Notes under the pieces: model-generated
Database searches by the model: none
What the model saw: the letters and a program-made list of their open reading frames with translations, nothing else
What the model was told of the DNA's origin: nothing
Shown here: positions 1 through 10,985 of the stretch, piece by piece
Numbering within the stretch: the stretch's first letter is position 1
Layout: each line of letters starts with the position of its first letter
Made by a program: the position numbers and the translations under genes
Source of the DNA: Marthasterias glacialis
Taxonomy: Eukaryota > Echinodermata > Asteroidea > Forcipulatida > Asteriidae
DNA length: 64,000 nt
Direction of reading: 5' to 3'
Assembly (NCBI GenBank): GCA_911728455.2
Contig: OU452222.1
Coordinates: 19,230,559-19,294,558 of the forward strand

Positions 1-1
1 T

Positions 2-100
2 CCCAACGACGCCAACTCCTTCAAGCATCGTTGGATGAAGCTGCTGGTTGACTCTCAGAGAAATTTCAATTCAGTTGAGCTGCTGATAAGAAGGAATTAA
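2..100 (+). CDS. Possible C-terminal end of an unidentified gene (partial)
   Basis: From base 2 an open frame of 32 codons runs to a TAA at 98-100 and is cut by the left window edge. It has coding-like composition (C-rich codon thirds such as CCC-AAC-GAC-GCC-AAC-TCC-TTC-AAG) and ends in a basic, leucine-rich stretch (SVELLIRRN-stop). I do not recognise the protein. No acceptor site can be judged because the frame starts at the window edge. It could equally be a chance open frame. If real it would be a terminal exon of a plus-strand gene lying upstream of IMPACT, transcribed in the same direction. Confidence 0.35.
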   Translation, partial: PNDANSFKHRWMKLLVDSQRNFNSVELLIRRN

Positions 101-1436
101 TAGTAACAGTTTGAATGGAACCTTGGTACAAAAAAAAAGTACATATATGATCATGGTATGATTAATTTGACAATTGAAATAGCAGTGACTAACAAGACAA
201 TTACCTGCATTCTGAAAGTGTTAGTTTTGCCTGCAATATTTTATTAGTTAAAAAACCGCTTCGGAGCACTTTCCAAATATACCACGGACTGGGGCGCTAG
301 TACGACAGATGTCAAAAATCTCAAAAAAGGAGTACAGCGCCCCAGTTACTGGGTCTAAGTTACAGCCTAATGATCCCTCCTGCCCTGCCACACCCACCCC
401 AAGGCCCCACCTACATTTGATAACTTCATCACGTAGGTTAATGGTTTTACGGTTTTTAACTTTTAACCCTTACAGACTAGGCAGTTTGGCTAGCTGGTGG
501 TCTAATTGTTCTTCCAGTATCCTCTTCTCCTATGTCACACCACACCTTGTTTGGACTTACAAAAGATTTGAATGCCTGATCCTGTGAGAAGCACCCAAGC
601 CAAGTTTGTTGTTCGACCTGCCTTGCCAATCCCAGACCCAGCCCGTTCTAGACTAAATCCTTCACTTTTTAGGATTTGGGACTAAAAATGGTAAGAAGTC
701 AGTGTTAGCTTACCAACCCCCCCCCCCCCAAAAAAAAACTTCCCATGCACGGACACTCTCTCTAGTCTCAGTCTCACTATTGCCTTAGTATCTTTCCATA
801 CACCGACCTCTAAAACATCAGCAGCAGCACTCCCAACTACTGAACACTACCCCTCCCCTTTTCAACAACAGACCGACGTTTTTTGTTTTGTTTTACTTCA
901 AACTCAAAGTTCAATTTAATTTTTAATTAACCCCTTTTAAGTTTTAGTTTCTAATCACTATTTACCGTGGCGTGTGTTTCAGAAGAGATCTCAGCTAGTC
1001 TTTTCCATGATTGCCTTGTCATTCATACAACAGTTTCACAAGAATAAGTGGTTGCATTTGGAGCAGAAAAATAACAAATTTAACCCTCCACTCTCTTGCC
1101 CGACTTCGCTGCTTCCTTCACGCCTCATTTATTCTTGTCACCCACAAAATACAGACATGCTCTTTCATTTTTTATGCTTGAACCAATCGGGATCTTTTTG
1201 TTCACCAACTTCACCAATCACCGCTGTCAACAATCCCTGTTTTTATTGAACCAACATTTCAGCAACAGAGGGCGCTATACATTGTAAACAGTGCCTGGTT
1301 TCAATTCTCAGCAGAGCATAGAGCATGCGAGAGATCGAGAGGACAGAGAGCAAGAACAATCAGAGTATTCTACAATTTGTTTTATAAATTCTTTTTGTGG
1401 CTCTCTGTACGGCGTGATAGGCGATGTGACAATGCA
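101..1436. other. Noncoding interval upstream of IMPACT
   Basis: I see no convincing coding exon here. It contains short homopolymers (a C run then an A run near 719-738) and AT-rich DNA. The proximal IMPACT promoter and leader should lie in the last few hundred bases. An AGAGGGCGCT core at 1267-1276 matches the core of the bilaterian CTCF motif. The same core recurs in the DYNC1LI/SHCBP1 promoter. No clear TATA box is visible near a plausible start. Confidence 0.5.
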
Positions 1437-1446
1437 ATGGAAGTAG
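1325..1446 (+). promoter_or_regulatory. Three upstream AUGs/uORFs in the IMPACT leader
   Basis: Three AUGs precede the main IMPACT AUG at 1437. One opens a 20-codon uORF at 1325-1387. One is a minimal start-stop (ATG immediately followed by TGA) at 1424-1429. One at 1432 encodes four codons and stops at 1444-1446, overlapping the main start out of frame. Whether all three are in the mRNA depends on the transcription start, which I cannot place. The last two lie within 13 nt of the main AUG, so they are almost certainly transcribed. Sequences are seen directly; a role in translational control is inference from IMPACT's place in the GCN2/eIF2 pathway. Confidence 0.6.
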
Positions 1447-4400
1447 AAGACAATTTAACCCGACAGGTAAAATAGTAATCAACATGGTACAGTCACTGAA
1501 TCAATAACACAACAGCTGACTACGACGACTGTTCAATTATAGTTTAATAAGGCCTATAACAAACCATAGAGCAAACTGATCTTATCCAATGTGTACTGGA
1601 ACCATGGAGTGGGGGTGGGGATGCGGTAGGGAGATGTGATGAGGGGTTATTTGTTTTTGGAACCAGAGCAGTGTCACTTTGTTTACCACGGAGATAAAAA
1701 TCCTACGATTTGTGTTTTTTTTGCTGTATATTTCAAGGCAGATGAAATTGAGGCACTGACGGCCATTTATGGGGATGAGTGGTGTGTAGTTGATGAATCT
1801 AATCGTATTTACTGTATTGCCGTCTCCAATCATGAAGAGAAACAGCTCAGTCTCAAGATATGCCTTCAAGTAAGTACACAAATACTCTAGATTAAGAGAC
1901 CTATTAAAATAGGTTAAAAAAAGAAGTTGGTTTTTTTATGTAAGATAAAAACTAAAGATGAAGAACAAATAAATAGAGGACAGTTTTGTGGAACTATTCA
2001 ACCACAAATTGACTAAAAATGTTATTTGTTTTGTACTTCCATTTGTTTAATTTTGGAAAACCAAGATAATATCTTATTTTGGTCATGGGTTAACATCCTG
2101 GAAGAAATAGTTTCTCGTCAGACTTCATGAAAAAAGAGAAATCTCGACAATGATAAGTTTGGAAGGACCTGAGTCCGCAAACAAATTGAGGCATTTTCAG
2201 CCACTTGCTAGAAATTAACGAAAGTAAGTTAATCAATTACCAGAATTGTCAATTATGGTTCCTTTGTGACAAGTTCTTTGAAAGTTCCCGAGAAACCTCT
2301 CCAATTAATTCAATCTTTAAAAAAAAAAATTGTTGGCTGTCATTGCAGGTTTTACTTCCATCAGAATACCCAAGCATTGCACCTCCTGAGTATCAAATCA
2401 AGTAAGTGGATTGAAATCAAAAACAAAATGGTGAAAACAAACTAATTTAACCTTTCTACACTTTTTCTCTTTTTTTTTACATTTTTTTTACTATTTGAAA
2501 CTGCATTGGTTGTATTTGGTGGCACAACTATGCACATAACTAACTGTGTACATGTATGTACTGTGTAGATGTATTTACCACATGATATCATATTGCAGGC
2601 GGGCATAGTTTACCATTCAAAACTACAGTGAATAATATTGAATGGTCAGACAGTAGGAGGGTTGACTGTTTACTGTGTAGATGTATTCACCACATGATTT
2701 CTATTATTCAAAACTCCTTGTTTGCAAACAGTATATGCTCGGAATTTGCGTTGGTCATCAGAGTGTTGGTTCGAATCCTGGTCATGACACCTATGTCCTT
2801 GAGCAAGCTACTTAAACCATAAACTGCTTTCCTTGCTTTATTTCGTTGATATGATTTGTTTTGACAGTGCTCCGTGGCTGAAGGATGCAGAAAGGCAGGA
2901 AGTGAACCAGGGTCTAGAACAAGTGTGCAGGTAAAAAATCAAATCATAATTGAAAACAAAAATGAGATAGCAAGGTTGTATTTGTTCATCAAAATTTCCC
3001 GATGTATGCAGAAAACCGAGGGGAAACTTTGAGATGTTATATATATATATTTTTTTTTTATATTTTAAATTATTATTATTTTTTTATGCAATTCGCCCAT
3101 CAAAAGGCCTAAAGGCCACTCGAGGTGTGAGCTACTTTTTTTTGAAAGGATAGAAACCTGCCCCAATGTGCAGAAACAAGACATGGAGAGATATAAACAC
3201 AAGTCTCTTCACAGCACAGCTAAGAACAGGGAGGGGTAAATGAATCCGTTGCAAGACAAACATAACTGCCTCTTCCCCTATTTGAAGCAATTATAGTTAA
3301 ACGTCTTGCTCAAGGACACAAGTGTCATGACCGGGATTCGAACCCACATTCTGATGACTTAGCCGCCTGAACTTGAGTCTGATGCACTAAACCGCTCTGC
3401 CACAACATGCTACAGGTGGAAGCTGATATAATGATTAACTGGTTCTGCTTCCTTTAGAAGCTTAGGGCATCCTAAGGGAGCAATTAGTTCCTCAGCCAAC
3501 TTGTTCCAGGTGCCATTTGGTTTGAGAGGTCCCAATCCAGCGGTCTCCAGATCAGATCACTGAGATCTCGAGATTACCGAGAACAATTCGTCCTGTCGTA
3601 GCAACAAGGTCACATTTTCAAAATTAGTGAAACACAAGTTTTAGGATGTCAGAAGGTCGTATCTCACTTAAAACAACCCGGATGTACACACACGGAGTGT
3701 GTTCGTGCAAGGTACAACTTTGTTGCAGAATCAAGTCGCGCATTGTTGCACCGACACAACAGATGGATTTACCTGGTGAATCTGCTGCCACCTAGCGTTC
3801 CCCCAAATGTCTGCCATTAGTTACAAGAAGTACAGTCTCATGAAATCAAAGGTGTACTTCTCTAATAGACCTTTATCATGCTGCAACCATCCTGGTCATG
3901 TTCCCTGTATCCAATAACAGTAATATATGCTAATATTCATTGTGCAAAAAGGAACCAGACTATTTTCCCTTCCAGCCTCAGTTTGGTTACATTGGTTTGA
4001 ATGGGAGAAAATCAAGATGGTCGCACCATGATAAAGGTCTATAGTACTCAATTGTGTTTTTCCCAAACTAAGTGAGGTCCTTGTTTTGTAGCTCTGACAC
4101 AACGAGTTGATGCTCTTTCTTTTTTGATACAGGTTTTTTCTTTTCTTGGCAGTGACAATCCTGGTGAGAGTGTACTATACTTACTGGTTGAACACCTCAG
4201 GGAACATCTTGTAAATAGAAGCCAAAAGGCACATCATGCTGCAGAGGGTGAGCCCTGATTGGTTCTTAATATAGAAAGTAGTGCCAAGAGTAACTTTAAG
4301 TCCTTAACCAGTTGCCGCCGTCTGGCGTGTATCCAGGAAAATATTTTTTGAGTCAGTAAACGGGCGTCGTTAATACACACCATTGTGTAAAATCAGAATA

Positions 4401-7400
4401 CCGGAACAAATGTTGCCTGGACATGCCACTGCTGCTGAGCATGCACATAGCTCGCATATGCAGTGTAACGCTTCATTTCACCCACACAAACAGAACACAC
4501 GGTGCTCAATATTTCACAAATATTTGGCTATTGTAGTGGCTTGAGGTTTTGCGGTTCACGCTGCTTGAATTTGACATTTTCTCAATAGGGAAAACAAAAA
4601 TCATGGTGCAATAAAGAGAATCTTTGTTCTCTTGGCTTTGTCAAGTCTAGGTTTTTTTGTGCCAGCTGTACACTCAAAGAAAAATGATTCCGGCAATTAT
4701 GAGAAAATAATCCCATCAGGCTGGAACGGAAGAATCCTGGTGGCAACTGTTTCAGTGGAAGACAATTCCAGAGAGACTTTCCAAAGTGAGAAAAGGAACG
4801 GTCTCCTCAAACGTGTTCAGAAGGGGGAATGTTGAGGAGCATGGTGATTGTAGAGCGGAGCAATTGAATTACATTTAGCTCCAAATTATCCAAATTATCA
4901 GAGATGGCTGTGGGCGTTAACCAGTAACTCTTCTCAGAGCAACCTCATTCTCATGAGAGATATTTCCATGGCGTGTGTACAAACTTCGTCAGATTGTGTT
5001 CCCACCATGCAGTGTTTCAAATTCAAAGCTGGACCTTTGCAAAACTTCCCCCCCCGCCAAAAAAAAAAAAAAAAATGAGGAAGAAAGAGGCACAATGTAT
5101 GACAGCTCCTTTTTGTTTTTGTTTTTAGAAGACTCATTTGAAGATGGGGAATCATTGGTTTCATGTGAGGTAGAATCAAATCTCATCTTGTCCTCAAGTG
5201 CCGATGTCATGGATTGTGAGATTCCTCCGATTCTACATGGAGAACCCATCTCAGACAGAAGAAGTACATTTCAAGCCCATCTGGCTGCTCCAATCAGCAC
5301 AGTACAACAAGTAAGTGAGAGTTCAAGAGAGTTTGGGTGAGTTCATGAGAGGTCATGGTAGTACAGAGGATAATACACTTTAGGACATCTTTATTAACCC
5401 TCCTACTGCTAGACTATTCAAAACCATTCAAAATTCCAACTCTCACATCTCGCCCATCTCGCCTAAAATGTGCACTGCGTAGTAACACAGAGGGATTCGG
5501 AAATGGTGCCACCAAGATTTATCGTGGATGATGATGTCAGGTGAATTGGGTCAATCCAACCAGCTGCCATTTGAATTGCCGCTTTGTGCATTTTGTGTGT
5601 GGCAGGATCTGCTGTTGTTACCAAAAAACCCAAAGGGGTCACTGGTGGATTTGATTATTACATCTTTTGTTCTTGCAGGTTGCACAGGTTAGAAGGAAGC
5701 TGTTAGAAAACAGAAAGATTGCCAATGCTTGCCACAATGTTCAGGCATACAGGTGAGATGGTTTATAAGAAACGTTTCATGGGAGGGGTCTTGACGTGTG
5801 TTTGGCACCATTTTGGTTCGGCCAGCGCTATGTGTTTTCAATGCGTAAAGTGGCGTGTCGCATTACGTCACTTCGTGGAAACGCAAAATGACAAATCTAG
5901 TGATATGTTAGTCATGCTAATTAGTGTAATTACAAAACGATTACGTGTTAGGTCCTGAAACTTGCTGAAAATGTTAACAATAATGAGTGTATCAATCATT
6001 GATACAAAAATGGATTAGCAAAATTTTGTGATTGTTTACTCATACTACGTCAGTTCGTGGCGCAACAGACGATTTGGAAGCTGACAACTGCAGGAAAATG
6101 TGCTGAAAATCCCATTACTGCATTACTCTAAAGATACACAAAACTCATTTTTTTTTAACTGGTTAAACAAGACTTGAAGGTTTGCATTGTGGGAATACAT
6201 AAGGATTTGCGGTGACACCATGTGACACCATGTGGTTTATATCTCTTTTGAGTATGTGTGGTTCTGAAGGAACCGGTTGACTCAATGTTTCAGACAGTAT
6301 ACTCTGTTCATTGTCAGGAGACTTGTTACTTATCATAACATGCGTGCAAGCTTTACTTATTCAGTGAGGTACAAGTGTTTTGAAACTGTCAGCTCAAAAT
6401 ATTATAAAAGGTAATGTTCACAGATGATTTTCTCTCTTTAGAACAATTTGTGTATTTTTATGTTGTTTTTCTTAGGATATATTGTGAGGATCGAGGAATC
6501 TTTCTACAAGATTGTGACAATGACGGAGAAGCAGCGGCTGGCCCAAGGTTACTCCATCTCATGGAGGTAAGAAATAAAGGCCTCATGGAGGAATACACTC
6601 AGAACCCCGACCATCCCAAAATCTTCTCAAACCTTATTTAGGAAGTTGTCTGACTTTGTTGGGTATTGTACTGCAGGACCACATAAGTTATAACAAAAGG
6701 AACGGTTGAACCAATCTTATTTAAGTCCAGACATTTGTGCGGAGTATTTTGGAGGATATGAGGACGGTCTCTCGCCAAAAACACTAGTGGTTTAGAGTCC
6801 AAGAAAAAAGGAAGATGTATATCTTTACACAAAAATGTGGAGAATGAACATACAGCTATGTATATGAGCAATAAGTATGCTTGAAAATGGCAAAATAAAA
6901 GTATAACATGTGACGCATGTTCCACCAATTAGATGACCAGAATCTGTGTGTGCGGTATATAAAAGAAAAATATTACATGGTGAACTCATTTGTTTTCATA
7001 TGGTCCAATCCTATACTTTGTCTGCCAGACCATGCCTTTTCCAATGTTAACTGACGTCAAATCTTATTGTCAGCCCTCCCCATTGAAGCAATTATCCTAT
7101 TTTTATGGTTTTATGTATTATATTTCAGATCTTGGATGTAAGGAATGTGGTGGTGATTGTGACTCGTTGGTTCGGGGGAATTCTTCTAGGTCCAGATCGC
7201 TTCAAACACATCAATAATGCTGCACGTAACATTCTAGAAGAGCACGGATTTATACACAAGGTATTTCAATTAATATTGACTACTTTCCCATTTGAACCAG
7301 TTGGTGCCGGCTGATGTGTATCCACGAAAGAATATTTTTGGAGCCAGCAAACGGGCGATGTTGAAACATGCCATTGTGTAAAATTGGAATACCGGAACAA

Positions 7401-7988
7401 AGGTCGACCTGAACTTTCTACTGCTGAGCGTGCACGGAGCACACACACACACACACACACGCACACCCAAGGGAGCGAATTCGAGCCCACATGTTTTTGT
7501 TACATACACTGTGTGGACCTTCCTTTGTTCTCATGCAGTGAACATTTTTGTACACGTCCCTATTAGAAAAAACCTTGTGTGGACGTGTGCAAGTCCACAG
7601 AAGGTCACAGAACCCTGCCTTGTGTGGACCTCTTTTGTTCTGAGGTCCACACTTCGTATGCAATGTTTACTCACCATGTAACACTTTGTTCACCCACACA
7701 AACAGTTGATGTTTCTAGAATTGTTATTTGCAATTTAAAAAAAAGGAAAAAAAGTAGTTACTACAGCTTAAAATGCATGGCATTGCACATATTTAACACA
7801 AGGCATTGCTGGTAGTAAAACCTTGCAGCTACTTGTCCAATCTCAACAATAAGTCTGAGTAAATTTGGTGACACAAAGCAAGTCTACAAAAGAAAGCATA
7901 GGAGTATGTCGTAAATTCTTATTCATAAATTTATTTTCAGGATGAGCACGGGCCGAAGAGTAAGAAAGGAAAACACAAATCCAAATGA
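1437..7988 (+). CDS. IMPACT: IMPACT homologue, RWD/UPF0029 protein, GCN2 inhibitor
   Basis: IMPACT (yeast Yih1) competes with GCN2 for GCN1 and dampens eIF2-alpha phosphorylation in the cytosol. Ten exons: 1437-1466, 1738-1869, 2349-2401, 2868-2930, 4153-4247, 5129-5310, 5679-5752, 6476-6566, 7129-7260, 7941-7988. The sum is 900 nt, 299 aa, close to the roughly 320 aa of the human protein. Residues 11 to about 120 form the RWD domain (DEIEALTAIYGDEWCV start, PSEYPSIAPPEYQ core). An acidic linker follows. The UPF0029/IMPACT domain then begins near ISDRRSTFQAH (about 165) and includes DCDNDGEAAAG and RWFGGILLGPDRFKHI. The tail is lysine-rich. All introns are GT-AG and the phases join. The start was chosen because exon 1 (MEVEDNLTRQ) splices in phase to the RWD exon and matches the short acidic N-terminus of the family. 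Introns carry SINE and MITE copies. Confidence 0.96.
2736..2822 (+). repeat. tRNA-derived SINE fragment, plus orientation
   Basis: This piece of IMPACT intron 3 contains GTTGGTTCGAATCCTGGTCA, a tRNA B-box (GGTTCGAATCC), followed by ATGACACCTATGTCCTTGAGCAAG. It is the reverse complement of the sequence at 3300-3345 and 12590-12650, so it belongs to the same SINE family. Confidence 0.6.
3080..3414 (-). repeat. tRNA-derived SINE, minus orientation
   Basis: Read on the minus strand this begins with a tRNA-like head: GTGGCAGAGCGGTTTAGTGC (A-box-like) then a B-box (GGTTCGAATCCC, seen on plus as GGGATTCGAACC near 3332). It ends in a T/A-rich tail near 3050-3085. Related copies with the same head are at 12350-12706 and 30759-30978. 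It lies in IMPACT intron 4. Confidence 0.7.
3865..4042. mobile_element. 178-bp MITE, ATAGACCTTTATCATG termini
   Basis: Starts ATAGACCTTTATCATG and ends with the reverse complement CATGATAAAGGTCTAT. A second copy of exactly the same length lies at 31896-32073 in the opposite orientation. A shared open frame between the two reflects common descent of the element, not a gene. It sits in IMPACT intron 4. Confidence 0.8.
4304..4753 (+). mobile_element. TTAA-ended MITE, copy 1
   Basis: Begins TTAACCAGTTGCCGCCG and ends in the degraded inverse (GGTGGCAACTG). The interior matches copies at 14152-14759 and 48616-49166, including the CATTGTGTAAAATC..GAATACCGGAACAAA block and the CTCAAAGAAAAATGATTCC block. 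The right end is mutated in this copy. It lies in IMPACT intron 5. Confidence 0.75.
7292..7445 (+). mobile_element. TTAA-family MITE, truncated left end
   Basis: GAACCAGTTGGTGCCGGCTGATGTGTATCC and the following CATTGTGTAAAATTGGAATACCGGAACAAAGG-type block match the left half of the family. It breaks off at a (CA)n tract at about 7440-7460. It lies in IMPACT intron 9, about 30 bp after exon 9. Confidence 0.65.
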
Positions 7989-8337
7989 AAGATTTAAGTC
8001 GAGATAAGAAGTGGATGGATGACTTTAAGAAACACAGTGCCTTGAATGCCGCTACTACTCTGGGAAGGGACAACCACAACATGGTGAAATAAATATCAGA
8101 ATCTAGACAAGAAGTACGTGTTAGCGTCGATCGTTGGTACAACTTTTTTGAGAGAGTTTGGTTGACCAAACTGTTGCGCAGTTTTGGGGCTTGGTTAGGC
8201 TTGGTGTGAAGGTGGCGGATTTTACAAAGAAACCAGTGAAAGTGTCCACAGAATTTTGGTCAAATGGAAAATAACCATCCAGGTATGTTAGTAATAAAAG
8301 ATGAAGTCCATTTTGTGAAAGTTGTCCAATACAATGG

Positions 8338-8380
8338 AATAAAACTTTGTATTTTTATGAAAGGACTTTGCTTGAATAAA
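8338..8380 (+). terminator. Candidate IMPACT poly(A) signals
   Basis: AATAAA hexamers at 8338-8343 and 8375-8380 lie 350-390 nt after the IMPACT stop, with a T-rich stretch after the second. These are the first strong matches downstream apart from one near 8292. Actual cleavage sites cannot be seen. Confidence 0.45.
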
Positions 8381-8500
8381 TTTTTAATGATGACTCTATG
8401 AGAGAGGAATATTAAAGACTGTAATTTTCATATTATATTATACAAATTTTACTTTGGTCTTACTTCAAGCCGATACAATTGTGAACTTAAGGGCACTGTA

Positions 8501-9001
8501 CAGGATTGGTAAAGATAAAAAACATTATTCAGTTTCAGTCTGAAAGCTTACTGTTTATGAAGTTAATACTAGATTTACAATTTTTCCGTGAAACATTTCC
8601 TTCTATATGTTGTCATATTCAAGAAAACTGTATCTGAAGACCTAAAAAGAATCGCAACAGCTGATATCGGTTGTAACAATCGAAATTAAGGTCGATGTGT
8701 TTACATGCTGAAAGGTGAATTCACTTACAAAGTGAACAAGTTCAACTGTTTTATCTTCGCAAAAGTACTTTTAAAATTATTTTATCAACAAATAGTTTGC
8801 ATTTTCAATAGAAATATACAAGGACTTTATTACTTAATAGAAACCTTGATTTTAATCTGTGAAAAGTGTGCACGATTTTTCATTATTTTTCCCCGACTTA
8901 GACGACGGAATGAGCCCCAAATTTTCACAGGTTTGTTTTTTTCATGTGTATATTGAATCAGACAAAGTAAGAACACTGCACTGCCAGCTTTACCAATCCT
9001 G
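8501..9001. mobile_element. TA-flanked MITE with CAGGATTGGTAAAG termini
   Basis: A perfect 14-bp inverted repeat, CAGGATTGGTAAAG / CTTTACCAATCCTG, is flanked on both sides by TA, as expected of Tc1/mariner-type insertion. A diverged relative is at 52231-52573. A segment of its interior (8739-8860) is repeated just outside at about 9125-9258. Confidence 0.7.
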
Positions 9002-9339
9002 TATAATGCATTTGAAGTGATATTAAAACTTCAGATAAAAAAGCAGAAGTTGAGTTTGTATCAACCAGTGCTAATCATGTACTGCAGATCTGTCAGCCAA
9101 ACTTGGTTTTGTATTCTTGTTTTGTTTGTTCTAAGTGAATAGGTTCAACTGTTTTATCATCGCAAAAGAACTCTTAAAATTATTTGATCAACAAATAATT
9201 TGAATTTTTTAAAGAAATTATATGAAGACTGCACTACTTAATAAAAACCTTGATTTTCATGGTGGTGGAAACAATTGGTTTTTTTTAATTGACTGACGAT
9301 TTATGCTACAAGGGTCTGGGTCAGGAATTCTTCCTGACC

Positions 9340-9381
9340 CAGCGGTGCAACCAGACATTTTCATTTGGGGGGGGGGGTTGT

Positions 9382-9417
<36 letters not shown>

Positions 9418-9569
9418 CGGGGGCAAAGACATAATTTTGGGAACTATTTATTGTATTGAACCATTGATTTGTGCATTTTTTCGACTTCACCTTAGGGGGC
9501 AAGGTTTTGAGCAGGGGAGGAGGGGGTCTCGCCCCTTGTGCCCCCTCCCCGCCTCTGGTTACGCCACTG
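9340..9569. mobile_element. hAT-type MITE, copy A
   Basis: Termini CAGCGGTGCAACCAG and CTGGTTACGCCACTG are inverted. The element is flanked by a perfect 8-bp duplication, TCCTGACC (9332-9339 and 9570-9577). An 8-bp duplication and CAGTGGCGTAAC-type ends are typical of hAT elements. A long G run (about 9367-9423) interrupts the left part. Sister copies: 45464-45638 and 63307-63524. Confidence 0.85.
9367..9423 (+). repeat. Poly-G tract
   Basis: An almost uninterrupted G homopolymer inside the hAT-type MITE. Its exact length is likely unreliable in assembly. Confidence 0.8.
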
Positions 9570-10829
9570 TCCTGACCCCTTTAATATATAGCCATGTCCA
9601 GGGCTCAAGGCTCTGTATGTGTGCATGGCCACTTTACCACACTAGCCATGCAGCATGAATCACACGATCTCTGGGGTCGATGCGGTTTTGCAACCTTGTA
9701 CCAGGCATGTACAAAACCAATGGGAGCTGTTGCCAAAAAGTTTAAGTACAAACAAAATAGGGACAACATGAGTTCCCTGATCGTAAATGTTTACACACTT
9801 GTAGGTGTGTGTGTCGTAGTGTAGTGGCCTGGTAGGCACAAGCTCAGCTGCAGGTACACTTCCTTCGTAACGACCTTGGTCAAAGCAAATACATCAATAA
9901 GTGAACAACTGTACTCCATTCAATAAATCAGCGAAGAACTTCAAATGAATGTGGCATGCATTGCATTACATAATTTATTTCTCCATGTGACTTGTTTTTA
10001 AAAAGAAAATATTTGAGAAAACTGAGAGGGCAAAATACATGGAACATAAAAAAACAAAAAAAAATACCAATCTGTAAAGAATTATTAACAATAATATTGT
10101 CATATAACTACAGGCTCCACGATTTGCATTATTTTGAAATGATTAACGGGTTGCAGCTTATAGCCACGCCCCCACGGGGTTAACACTTTCTTTTACATCT
10201 ACTTCTAGAGTTTAGTTTTTACTAACCAGCTACAAAGACTTGTTTTACATTTACAGGTACTGTATATATACAATGGAACAATTTTTTTAATATAAGCATA
10301 TCAACATCTAACAGCATTCTGTGGTTAATGAACAACCCCCTGAGACTAACAGCCGTCTCACATTTTCAGAAACAAAAATGTCGTTCAGAAACAACCATGT
10401 CATTCCTGACCCCCATTTTTTCCCAGTGTACACTGATTAAGACGAACGCAGAATTCTTCATCTGCATTGTCGACTTCTTTTCTTTTGGAAAACAATCACT
10501 TCAGATTTCCACTCAAAAGCAGATTCTGTGTTGTTTTTTTTTTGTAACTTTTTTTCATTAAATTTATTTGTTTTCCATAAATTGCACATTCGACTCTGAT
10601 CTATCAATTAGCAGCAAGCGTCTACTAAAAAAGGAAATGAAGACTGAAAATCAAACCGAAAGTCATAAAAAAAAAATTAAACATAATGATTTTAAAACAA
10701 CCACATCAGTCATCTTCAGGATGCCTGACAAAGTACCAGGGAACTATCCGAGACACGCTCTGGCAAAACCCGAAACCTCTCAGCGTTTACCGAAATGTGC
10801 AACAGCCATGAAAGGTCAAAGACTGACCT

Positions 10830-10985
10830 CCAGGCTTGGCATTTCATCTGTGAGGGAGCAAGGCCATTTTCATTTTGCAAAGGGCACTTCCATTGGGAAA
10901 ATCTTACAAGTCTATGGGAAACTTTGGAAGGGGCACTGAGTCCATGGCCACCATGAAATTCCAGGTCTGGCACCTATGGACCAGT
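10830..10985. repeat. Dispersed AAGGGCACTTCCATTG repeat
   Basis: Contains the recurring series GCCATTTTCATTTTGCAAAG, GGCACTTCCATTG, AGTCTATGGGAAACTTT and AAGGGGCAC. The same series recurs near 17560, 29650 and 32080-32200. It is a dispersed repeat of unknown class with no clear ends. Confidence 0.55.

Noticed and set aside
9257-9502. Open frame with a poly-proline run on the minus strand
   Set aside because: The prolines are the complement of the poly-G tract in the hAT-type MITE.
10568-10939. 123-codon open frame downstream of IMPACT
   Set aside because: No family resemblance, no intron or exon signals, and its second half lies in the dispersed AAGGGCACTTCCATTG repeat.
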